Below are positions 1 through 5,480 of a DNA stretch of 5,788 nt, piece after piece; position 1 is the stretch's first letter, and each line of letters opens with the position of its first letter. Under the pieces are notes generated by a model. The model was not told the origin of the DNA, made no database searches, and saw only the letters and a list, made by a program, of their open reading frames with translations. Made by a program: the position numbers and the translations under genes. Source of the DNA: Clostridia bacterium (GTDB taxonomy: Bacteria > Bacillota > Clostridia > Oscillospirales > CAG-272); contig JAFTIV010000113.1 in NCBI GenBank assembly GCA_017456685.1, forward strand, positions 1 to 5,788. The letters are read 5' to 3'.

Positions 1-363
1 AGCGTTCAAATTGATGGCTATTCTGATTTTATCTTCATCAATCGTTTTGGTGAAGCACAGCATCAGGGAACATTAAACAAGGCGCTTCGTAGAATAATTC
101 GTGATTGTAATGACGAGGTTTTACTTAAACATAAAGGCAACTCTGAGCCGGTGCTTTTACCACCGTTTAGCTGTCATACTTTACGACATTCTTTTGCAAC
201 AAGACTCTGTGAAATGGAAGTTTACTATAAGACAATTCAAGATGTTTTAGGACACGCCGACATTTCAACAACAATGAATATTTATGCTGATGTAACGAAA
301 GAACATAAGCTGAAAACGTTTGCTGGAATTGAAGAAAAGTATATTCATAAGTCAGATAGCTAA
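1..363 (+). CDS. Tyrosine recombinase (phage/ICE-type integrase), C-terminal part, cut by left window edge
   Basis: The reading frame is open from base 1 to the TAA at 361-363, giving 120 residues of a protein whose start lies outside the window. A GTG at 151 could be taken for a start, but the frame continues upstream with sensible protein sequence, so it is internal. The fragment holds most of the catalytic domain's active site: the HxxR box (HTLRH, H59 and R62 of the fragment), the LGH box (H85) and the nucleophile tyrosine in the NIYADV context (Y95). The first catalytic arginine must lie further upstream. Enzymes of this family cut and rejoin DNA through a 3'-phosphotyrosine link to insert and excise phages or conjugative elements. 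The style resembles Tn916/phage-like integrases of Firmicutes. The short tail after the tyrosine (25 residues) is normal, so the C-terminus looks intact. The element's other genes would lie to the left, out of view. Confidence 0.93.
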   Translation, partial: SVQIDGYSDFIFINRFGEAQHQGTLNKALRRIIRDCNDEVLLKHKGNSEPVLLPPFSCHTLRHSFATRLCEMEVYYKTIQDVLGHADISTTMNIYADVTKEHKLKTFAGIEEKYIHKSDS

Positions 364-393
364 TTTACGCAGACTTACGCAAAAACTTACGCA
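364..393 (+). repeat. Three clustered TTACGCA direct repeats directly after the integrase stop
   Basis: The heptamer TTACGCA occurs at 365-371, 375-381 and 387-393, starting 10 and 12 bp apart, about one helical turn. The last two share the longer word ACTTACGCA. Related words follow: an inverted TGCGTA at 419-424 and ACTTACGTAG at 478-487. Helically phased short repeats beside an integrase gene at an element end are typical of arm-type sites bound by the integrase N-terminal domain or by an excisionase. That role is inferred from position and spacing only. No second element end is visible, so a core crossover site cannot be assigned. Confidence 0.55.
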
Positions 394-661
394 TTTTTGA
401 ACAGTGTGTATGTAGAATTGCGTAGAGTTACAAAATTAAGAAAAGCCGAGAAGGCTTGTAAATAAAGGGTTTTAGGGACTTACGTAGATTTTTATCATTT
501 TTGGAAATCTGCTCCCAACAATGAAGCCACTCGCAGACAATTAAAGCAAAAAAGCCGACCCCGTGTCGGCTTTTTCTTATCTCACCACCCCAAAACCGCC
601 CATCGTATGCCAATTTGCAGTCAAAAGCACCTACAAATCATTAGACAATTTAATAAAAATT
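394..661. other. Gene-free stretch between integrase and PHP gene, probable mobile-element end
   Basis: I see no credible protein gene here. A minus-strand open frame at 428-613 runs straight through the terminator hairpin and has no family resemblance. The stretch holds a small hairpin (AAGCC 443-447 pairing with GGCTT 453-457), the two outlying relatives of the TTACGCA repeats, a strong terminator at 548-575 and a locally GC-richer segment at about 583-603 (around CACCACCCCAAAACCGCCC) in otherwise AT-rich DNA. The chromosome/element junction probably falls in or near this stretch, but there is no tRNA gene or duplicated end to fix it. Confidence 0.5.
548..575. terminator. Rho-independent terminator, likely bidirectional, downstream of integrase
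   Basis: GCCGAC (554-559) pairs with GTCGGC (565-570) around a CCCGT loop, and the stem can extend through the flanking A and T tracts. T-runs follow on the plus strand (571-575) and, read on the minus strand, over 548-553, so it can stop transcription either way. It lies about 185 bp after the integrase stop. It could end integrase transcription or insulate the element from the host gene to the right. Confidence 0.8.
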
Positions 662-695
662 AAGCCCATATGGATTTGCTCCACATGGGCTTTTG
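662..695 (-). terminator. Terminator of the PHP gene
   Basis: Two 12-nt arms at 662-673 and 681-692 pair around a 7-nt loop. One position is a G-U wobble when read as minus-strand RNA but an A-C mismatch on the plus strand, which favours minus-strand use. An AATTTTTATT tract follows on the minus strand. The hairpin starts within 10 nt of the PHP gene's stop codon (TAA at 702-700). Confidence 0.85.
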
Positions 696-699
696 TATT

Positions 700-1380
700 T
701 TAAACATTTTCTTCAATCAGTGTATATTTTCCGCTTTTCAAGATGTCAACAAGCTGATTTACAGAGGTGATTTTTTCTTCTGTTTTGATGCCACCGAGAA
801 TTTTATCGGTTGAATAGTGTAGGTCGGAGCCAGAGGTTTTTATAAATTTGAAATGCTCAGCGTACGCCTTCGCTCTATCATTGTTAGAGTCCGTGGCATA
901 ATGCCCGCCGATGCTACCATTAAATACCTCAACGCCGTCAAGGAGCCAATTTGGAGTCATTTGCATACCCTCTCTAAATGGATGCGCTTGAATCATTAAA
1001 ACTCCATTTTGTCGGCAAAAATTTGACAGATGCTTAACAGACAAGAGATAAAGCCCTTCACTTTCTCGCAAAAGCCTTTCGCTTATGCCATATAAAAGAT
1101 AATCGTTAGGGCTGTCAATCGGTCTTATTTCAATTGCAAACAAAACCTCAAGCACTCCCTTGGCTTCGCTTTTAAGAAGCTCATATCCGCTTAAATATTT
1201 ATCTATCCAATCCTGCCAACTCCTGCTATTTAGGTAGTTATATGTAAAGGTGGCAAAATGGTTCGTTAAAACAACAGTAGAGTATCCTGCATCCTTGTAA
1301 AGCCTAACAAGCTCTCTTGCACTTGCCTGCGCACATTCGCTAACCTCTTTGGAGTGGCAATGCAATTCTGTCTTAAACAT
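700..1380 (-). CDS. PHP-domain metal-dependent hydrolase (putative phosphoesterase)
   Basis: This 226-residue protein carries the metal-binding motifs of the PHP (polymerase and histidinol phosphatase) superfamily in order: HxH near the N-terminus (H7, H9), TNH (H41), a conserved glutamate in AIEIRP (E84), QAHPFR (H133) and GSDLH (D186, H188). PHP enzymes bind up to three metal ions and usually hydrolyse phosphate esters; family members include histidinol phosphatase, nucleotide phosphatases and polymerase-associated domains. This one is a stand-alone single domain with no polymerase part, no signal peptide and no membrane segment, so it should be cytoplasmic. In the second motif an asparagine (N40) replaces the aspartate of the common TDH form. 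The start is supported by AAGGAG at 1392-1387, 6 nt before the ATG. It is a monocistronic unit with its own promoter and terminator. A link to the neighbouring glycosidase cannot be shown, and the substrate is unknown. Confidence 0.87.
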   Translation of the reverse strand: MFKTELHCHSKEVSECAQASARELVRLYKDAGYSTVVLTNHFATFTYNYLNSRSWQDWIDKYLSGYELLKSEAKGVLEVLFAIEIRPIDSPNDYLLYGISERLLRESEGLYLLSVKHLSNFCRQNGVLMIQAHPFREGMQMTPNWLLDGVEVFNGSIGGHYATDSNNDRAKAYAEHFKFIKTSGSDLHYSTDKILGGIKTEEKITSVNQLVDILKSGKYTLIEENV

Positions 1381-1430
1381 TTTCTTCTCCTTTAATTTTT
1401 ATTCATAATAAAATCAAGTGCTCAATCCAA

Positions 1431-1464
1431 AAATAAAAGGGAGTAAGACTAAGCATACATTCCC
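1431..1464 (-). other. Weak hairpin plus T-tract in the PHP gene leader
   Basis: Read on the minus strand, GGGA(AT)GTA pairs with TACTCCC (1464-1456 with 1445-1439), giving 7 bp with a 2-nt bulge and a 10-nt loop. TTTTATTTTT follows. It sits within the roughly 100-nt leader between the promoter and the PHP start. It resembles a weak intrinsic terminator, so it might attenuate transcription. The stem is short and I recognise no riboswitch or T-box motif, so it may be chance. Confidence 0.25.
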
Positions 1465-1490
1465 ATTTTGAAGTCGGTTGATCTAAGCTT

Positions 1491-1519
1491 ATAGTATCAT
1501 ATTTGTGCTTTAAAGTCAA
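1491..1519 (-). promoter_or_regulatory. Sigma-A promoter of the PHP gene
   Basis: On the minus strand TTGACT (1519-1514) and TACTAT (1496-1491) are separated by 17 bp. Each box matches the sigma-A consensus at five of six positions. Transcription would start near 1484, leaving a leader of about 100 nt before the ATG at 1380. A 6-bp inverted repeat, CCTTTG (1522-1527) and CAAAGG (1542-1547), lies just upstream of the -35 and could be an activator or repressor site, though this is weak. Confidence 0.8.
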
Positions 1520-1571
1520 TACCTTTGGGCTTGAAATACCGCAAAGGAAACACACAATTCAATAAAATAAA

Positions 1572-1603
1572 AATAGCCATAGAATTTTGCTTCTATGGCT
1601 ATT
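1572..1603 (-). terminator. Terminator of the GH4 gene
   Basis: A perfect 13-bp stem (1572-1584 with 1591-1603) closes a 6-nt loop. On the minus strand it is followed by a TTTATTTTATT tract. It begins 4 nt after the GH4 stop codon (TAA at 1610-1608), so the GH4 transcript ends here and the PHP gene beyond it has its own promoter. Confidence 0.92.
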
Positions 1604-1607
1604 ATTT

Positions 1608-2993
1608 TTATAGGCTGTAGTCGGTTAAATATGCTTTTGTATTTTCGACCATTTCATCAAACATTTTTCTTGCATCGTCTATGCTACAGGTAACAAGTGG
1701 ATCGGATGCAAATGCGTTAAAGATTGCCTCAATATCTCGCTTTGAAATTGCATCAAAAACAGCCTCCTGCTCGGCACAAATTTTAGAGATTAGTGGGTAA
1801 ATCTCTGTTGGAATTTCACCTGCCAAAACGGGAGTAAGCTCGTTTGTGCGGAAGATAGCATTTGTTTCAACAACTGCACCAAGTGGAAGGTTTGAAATTT
1901 GACCTCTGTTTGGAATATTAACATTTGTAATAAGGTCGCAAAGACCAAGAAGAGCTCTCATTTGGTTAACGCCCTCCTCGCCCGTCTTGTTTATTTTGAC
2001 TTCCTCTTCGCCACTAAGCAATCTCTTGCTTCTTTCAAGACGGTTCTTAAGGTCATCCTTTCTCCAAGAAACAGGGGTTAGACCAAACTTCATCTCTTTA
2101 ACTCTTTCAGGGCTTTCAAGATACCACTTGCCAGGGCAGAACTCTGCCAAGTGTCTGTCACCTGCTGCGGAAATATAACCAAATCTTTTGAAAAGGTCAA
2201 AGGTTAGCTTGCCGGCACAAGCGAAGAAGTTATTCATCCAGTTGTTATCGGGCTTTGCAGGAAGTCCATCAGCATACTTTTCACAGTACTGTGCGTAATA
2301 AGGGAACAGGTCAATGCCTTGATATGTAGCACTTGTTAGCCATGTAAAGTGATTTACAGCAACAGGATTTACCTTGATTTCATCTCTTGTAGCCTTCTTG
2401 CCAAGGTACTCCTCAACTACCCATGTAAGCAGTCTTTGAGTTCCAAAAACCTCGTGACAACAGCCAAATGCCTTAATCTCAGGGAATACCCTATAAAGAG
2501 TCTTAACACAAAGAGTCATCGGGTTAGTGTAGTTAATTACCCAAGCATTTGGACAGTATTCCTTAACATAATTTGCAATTTCCTCAAACATAGGGATTGT
2601 ACGCATAGCACGAACAATTCCACCAGGACCTGTTGTATCACCAACAGATTGATAAATACCATATTTTTCTGGAGTGTGAACATCGCTCTCCATTTCATCA
2701 AAGGTACCGGGAAGAATAGAGATTACAACAAAGTCAGCGCCTGTTAGTGCTTCCTTGGCGGTCTTGACCGCCTTGTAGGTCCATCTTGATTTTGTACCCT
2801 CACAATCGTTAAATTTATTGCCGATAATCTCATTAGCCTGAGCTGCCTCGTAGTCAATGTCGTATAGATATACGCTACCACTCATATCCTCGTTTGCAGC
2901 AAGGTCACTCATAAGACCCCAAGCCCAACCGCGTGAGCCACCACCAATGTAGGCAATTCTTACATTTTCCGCTTTTTTGTTTACAATTTCCAT
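1608..2993 (-). CDS. lplD: Family 4 glycoside hydrolase, LplD-type alpha-galacturonidase
   Basis: This is a 461-residue NAD+- and metal-dependent glycosidase of family GH4. Visible motifs, counting from Met at 2993: Rossmann NAD-binding loop GGGSRGW (17-23), SVGDTTGPGG (116-125), NYTNP (154-158), the metal/active-site motif CHEV (C179-V182), NHFTW (214-218), GDRHLAEF (278-285) and VETNAI (375-380). In GH4 the residues after the catalytic Cys track substrate type, and CHEV is reported for alpha-galacturonidases such as Bacillus subtilis LplD. These release galacturonate from short, unphosphorylated oligogalacturonides by an oxidation-elimination mechanism needing NAD+ and usually Mn2+. The length and overall sequence fit LplD (about 450 aa) as I recall it; no alignment was run. 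There is no signal peptide, so it acts on imported substrate in the cytoplasm. The frame stays open to an ATG at 3065, but 2993 is preferred: AAGGAG lies 7 nt upstream, and the promoter falls inside the longer version. Confidence 0.92.
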   Translation of the reverse strand: MEIVNKKAENVRIAYIGGGSRGWAWGLMSDLAANEDMSGSVYLYDIDYEAAQANEIIGNKFNDCEGTKSRWTYKAVKTAKEALTGADFVVISILPGTFDEMESDVHTPEKYGIYQSVGDTTGPGGIVRAMRTIPMFEEIANYVKEYCPNAWVINYTNPMTLCVKTLYRVFPEIKAFGCCHEVFGTQRLLTWVVEEYLGKKATRDEIKVNPVAVNHFTWLTSATYQGIDLFPYYAQYCEKYADGLPAKPDNNWMNNFFACAGKLTFDLFKRFGYISAAGDRHLAEFCPGKWYLESPERVKEMKFGLTPVSWRKDDLKNRLERSKRLLSGEEEVKINKTGEEGVNQMRALLGLCDLITNVNIPNRGQISNLPLGAVVETNAIFRTNELTPVLAGEIPTEIYPLISKICAEQEAVFDAISKRDIEAIFNAFASDPLVTCSIDDARKMFDEMVENTKAYLTDYSL

Positions 2994-3000
2994 AACAGCT

Positions 3001-3006
3001 CTCCTT
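3001..3006 (-). promoter_or_regulatory. Ribosome binding site fixing the GH4 start
   Basis: AAGGAG on the minus strand lies 7 nt before the ATG at 2993. No comparable Shine-Dalgarno sequence precedes the alternative ATG at 3065. The 24 extra residues that start would add come before the conserved GH4 N-terminus. Confidence 0.9.
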
Positions 3007-3020
3007 GAATTTTGTAACAA

Positions 3021-3038
3021 TTTAAGTATATACTTAAA
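3021..3038. promoter_or_regulatory. Perfect 18-bp palindrome over the GH4 -10 box, candidate operator
   Basis: TTTAAGTATATACTTAAA at 3021-3038 equals its own reverse complement at all 18 positions. It covers the -10 hexamer (3025-3030) and reaches toward the transcription start, a classic position for a repressor site. Being uninterrupted and AT-only apart from one G/C pair per arm, it resembles operators of dimeric winged-helix or HTH repressors, but I cannot name the family. The AraC-type protein at the right edge is a less natural partner, since AraC sites are usually direct repeats. Confidence 0.6.
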
Positions 3039-3053
3039 AAAATTATTTGTCAA
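3025..3053 (-). promoter_or_regulatory. Sigma-A promoter of the GH4 gene
   Basis: On the minus strand a perfect -35 (TTGACA, 3053-3048) is followed after 17 bp by TATACT (3030-3025), which matches the consensus at five of six positions. Transcription would start near 3018, giving a leader of about 25 nt. With so strong a core promoter, repression through the overlapping palindrome is a plausible mode of control. Confidence 0.88.
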
Positions 3054-3148
3054 GAGAAAAGCCATATATTAAACCTATAAATTTCTAACAAAAAAGCTAA
3101 TAGATAAGACCGACCCCTTCACGAGGAATATTGTGTATATTAAGTCCT

Positions 3149-3162
3149 TGAAATGCTTGACA
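3149..3162 (+). promoter_or_regulatory. Degenerate cre-like site over the GH3 -35 box
   Basis: TGAAATGCTTGACA fits the catabolite-responsive element pattern TGWAANCGNTNWCA except at the central CG, which reads GC here. It overlaps the -35 box, where CcpA binding would repress. The central CG is normally the best conserved part of cre, so this may be coincidence; catabolite control would make sense for a glycosidase gene. Confidence 0.2.
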
Positions 3163-3186
3163 ACTATATTTATATTATGCTAAAAT
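3157..3186 (+). promoter_or_regulatory. Sigma-A promoter of the GH3 gene
   Basis: TTGACA (3157-3162) and TAAAAT (3181-3186) are separated by 18 bp. The -35 is perfect and the -10 matches at five of six positions. Transcription would begin around 3193, about 30 nt before the ATG. It is divergent from the GH4 promoter, with about 100 bp between the two -35 boxes. Confidence 0.75.
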
Positions 3187-3222
3187 AAAAGTGCTGAATA
3201 AACCAAAAAGAGGTATCAAAAA

Positions 3223-5385
3223 ATGAGCAAGAGAACAAAAGAAATTTTATCAAATATGACATTAGAGCAGAAGATTTACCATCTTGAACAGCTTCCAACA
3301 GCTACCTTTTTAACAGGTGGTACATATGACATTGTAACAGGCCCAGAAAGCAAATTGAAGCTTAAAAAGGATATGATTTACGATGTAGGTACAACCTTAA
3401 ATCTTGTTGGTGCTGAAACTATGATAGATGCCACAAGCAACTATCTAAATGGAAGCAAATATAAAATTCCTCTAATGATAATGCAGGATGTTATTCATGG
3501 ACACCGCACCCTTTATCCTATCAACCTTGGTGTTGCAGCCTCATTCGATAGAGGACTTGCTAAGGAGCTTGCACAAATGGCAGCAAAGGAAGCCGCCCTT
3601 GATGGTATGAGTGTTACCTTCGCACCAATGGTTGACCTCGTTCGTGACCCTCGTTGGGGACGCGTTATGGAGTCAAGCGGAGAGGACCCATATCTTAACG
3701 GAGAAATGGCAAAGGCAACTGTCGAGGGCTATCAGGGCGATATGGGTAAGTACAATATTGCCGCTTGCGTTAAGCACTTTGCCGCATATGGTGCAGCAGA
3801 GGCAGGTCGTGACTATAACACAGTTGACATAAGCGAGCGCACCTTGCGTGAGTATTATTTACCCGCATATAAGAGCGCGGTTGATGCAGGCGTTAAAATG
3901 CTAATGACTGCATTTAATATTGTAGATGGAGTACCCTGTGTGGGAAACAAGCACCTTGTAAAGGACATTTTAAGAGATGAATGGGGCTTTGATGGTGTTG
4001 TAATTAGTGATTATAGCGCGTTCGAGGAGCAAGTTACTCACGGAAGCTGTGAGGATAAAAAGGAAGCTGCCTACAATGCAATGATGGCAGGCTGTGATAT
4101 TGAAATGGTATCAAGCTGCTATGCTGAATATCTTGAAGAGCTAATCAATGAGGGCAAAATTACAATGGAGCAGGTTGATAAATCTGTTCTAAGAATTCTT
4201 GACCTTAAGGAGGAGCTTGGTGTATTAGATAACCCATATCGTAGCGTAGATGTGGAGGAATCAAAGAGAGTTCAGCTATGTCCTGAGCATCGTGCACTTG
4301 CGCGTCGCGCAGCAGAGGAAAGCGCAGTTTTACTTAAAAACGATAATATTCTACCATTTAGCAAGGATGTATCCAGCGTAGCCTTGATAGGACCACTTGG
4401 AGCAACTGGAGAAATTCACGGCACATGGCACTGTGGCGGTAAAGCATCGGAGACAATCAGCGTTTTTGATGGTATGAAAAGCATTCTTGGCGATAAGGTT
4501 AAGTATGCACAGGGCTGCTATGCTGAATACGATTCGGAGGACACAAGCTTGCTTGACGAGGCTGTTGAGCTTGCTAAAAATAGCCAGTGCGTAGTTCTTT
4601 GCTTAGGCGAAAAGCAGGAATATTCGGGCGAGTCATATTGCCGTACAGATCTTGAGCTACCACAGATACAATACAAGCTCCTTGACAGAATTTTAGAGGT
4701 TAACAAAAATGTCGCAGTAGTGCTCTTTACAGGCAGACCACTTGCTATTAGCAGGCTTGATAAGACGGCTCCTGCAATACTAAATATGTGGATGCCGGGC
4801 ACAGAGGGCGGTAACGCCTGCGCAAGCCTACTCTTTGGCGACTCTGTTCCGTCAGGTAAAATCACAATGACCTTCCCACGCACCCTCGGTCAGTGTCCTA
4901 TCTATTATAACCATTACACCACAGGCAGACCAAAGGCGCAAGAGGACGACGAGAAATTTGTTCGCTTTACATCCTGTTATCTTGATGTGCCAAATAGCCC
5001 TCTTTATCCGTTCGGCTATGGCTTGTCCTATACAAGCTTTGAGTATAGTGACCTTACCTTGAGCAATAACACAATGAACAGGACAGATACTCTTGTTGCA
5101 AGCGTTAAGGTTAAAAACACAGGAAAGTACAAGGCAAAGGAAGCGGTACAGCTTTACATAAGAGATGTAAAGGGCTCTTGCGTTCGTCCTGTAAAGGAGC
5201 TTAAGGGCTTTGAAAAGATAACCCTTGATGTAGGCGAGGAAAAGACAGTGTCCTTTGAAATCACCGAGCAGATGCTTAAATATTGGAATCGCGACCTTGA
5301 ATTTGTTGCCGAAAAGGGAGAATTTCAGGTGTTCATCGGCAAGGATTCCACCTGCAAGCCATTTGCAAGCTTTATGCTTGTGTGA
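3223..5385 (+). CDS. Family 3 glycoside hydrolase, intracellular beta-glucosidase/beta-xylosidase type
   Basis: This 720-residue enzyme has the BglX-like three-part GH3 build: a TIM-barrel domain (about 5-335), an alpha/beta sandwich domain (about 360-555) and a C-terminal fibronectin III-like domain (about 620-705). Active-site landmarks are QDVIHG (D89), RDPRWGR followed by SGEDPYL (141-157), KH (184-185), the catalytic nucleophile in VISDYS (D263) and the likely acid/base in SGESYCR (E470). GH3 enzymes release terminal beta-linked sugars (glucose, xylose; some act on alpha-L-arabinofuranosides) with retention of configuration. The substrate cannot be read from the sequence. No signal peptide or membrane segment is seen, so it should act in the cytoplasm on imported oligosaccharides. 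The length is typical and the gene intact. AAGAGGT at 3208-3214 lies 8 nt before the ATG. It is transcribed divergently from the GH4 gene, suggesting shared substrate or regulation, and ends at the terminator 60 bp downstream. Confidence 0.95.
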   Translation: MSKRTKEILSNMTLEQKIYHLEQLPTATFLTGGTYDIVTGPESKLKLKKDMIYDVGTTLNLVGAETMIDATSNYLNGSKYKIPLMIMQDVIHGHRTLYPINLGVAASFDRGLAKELAQMAAKEAALDGMSVTFAPMVDLVRDPRWGRVMESSGEDPYLNGEMAKATVEGYQGDMGKYNIAACVKHFAAYGAAEAGRDYNTVDISERTLREYYLPAYKSAVDAGVKMLMTAFNIVDGVPCVGNKHLVKDILRDEWGFDGVVISDYSAFEEQVTHGSCEDKKEAAYNAMMAGCDIEMVSSCYAEYLEELINEGKITMEQVDKSVLRILDLKEELGVLDNPYRSVDVEESKRVQLCPEHRALARRAAEESAVLLKNDNILPFSKDVSSVALIGPLGATGEIHGTWHCGGKASETISVFDGMKSILGDKVKYAQGCYAEYDSEDTSLLDEAVELAKNSQCVVLCLGEKQEYSGESYCRTDLELPQIQYKLLDRILEVNKNVAVVLFTGRPLAISRLDKTAPAILNMWMPGTEGGNACASLLFGDSVPSGKITMTFPRTLGQCPIYYNHYTTGRPKAQEDDEKFVRFTSCYLDVPNSPLYPFGYGLSYTSFEYSDLTLSNNTMNRTDTLVASVKVKNTGKYKAKEAVQLYIRDVKGSCVRPVKELKGFEKITLDVGEEKTVSFEITEQMLKYWNRDLEFVAEKGEFQVFIGKDSTCKPFASFMLV

Positions 5386-5444
5386 TGGTATTTCACGCAT
5401 TTACCGCTTATCTCAACAACGAGTCGGCGACAATTAAAAACTAC

Positions 5445-5475
5445 AAAAGCCCGTCTGCAAAACAGACGGGCTTTT
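5445..5475. terminator. Bidirectional terminator between GH3 and AraC-type genes
   Basis: A perfect 13-bp stem (5445-5457 with 5463-5475), including the GC-rich core GCCCGTCTG, closes a CAAAA loop. T-runs occur on both sides: TTTTT at 5472-5476 for plus-strand transcripts and the complement of AAAA at 5445-5448, then of AAAAA, for minus-strand ones. It serves the GH3 gene ending at 5385 and the convergent regulator gene ending at 5481. Confidence 0.93.
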
Positions 5476-5480
5476 TATGC

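Noticed and set aside
151..363. Separate 70-aa protein starting at GTG 151
   Set aside because: The same frame is open to base 1 with integrase-like sequence, so this is the tail of a larger recombinase rather than a small gene.
443..457. Hairpin AAGCC/GGCTT as an integrase terminator
   Set aside because: It has only five pairs and no following T-run; the hairpin at 548-575 is far stronger.
428..613. Minus-strand open frame of 61 codons
   Set aside because: It runs through the strong terminator hairpin at 548-575, has no ribosome binding site and resembles no family.
2349..2747. Plus-strand open frame of 132 codons
   Set aside because: It is antisense to the well-supported GH4 gene, with no ribosome binding site or recognisable domain.
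4852..5400. Minus-strand open frame of 182 codons, and another at 4518-4883
   Set aside because: Both are antisense to the GH3 gene, whose motifs and length fix the coding strand; the long antisense frames are a by-product of its codon use.
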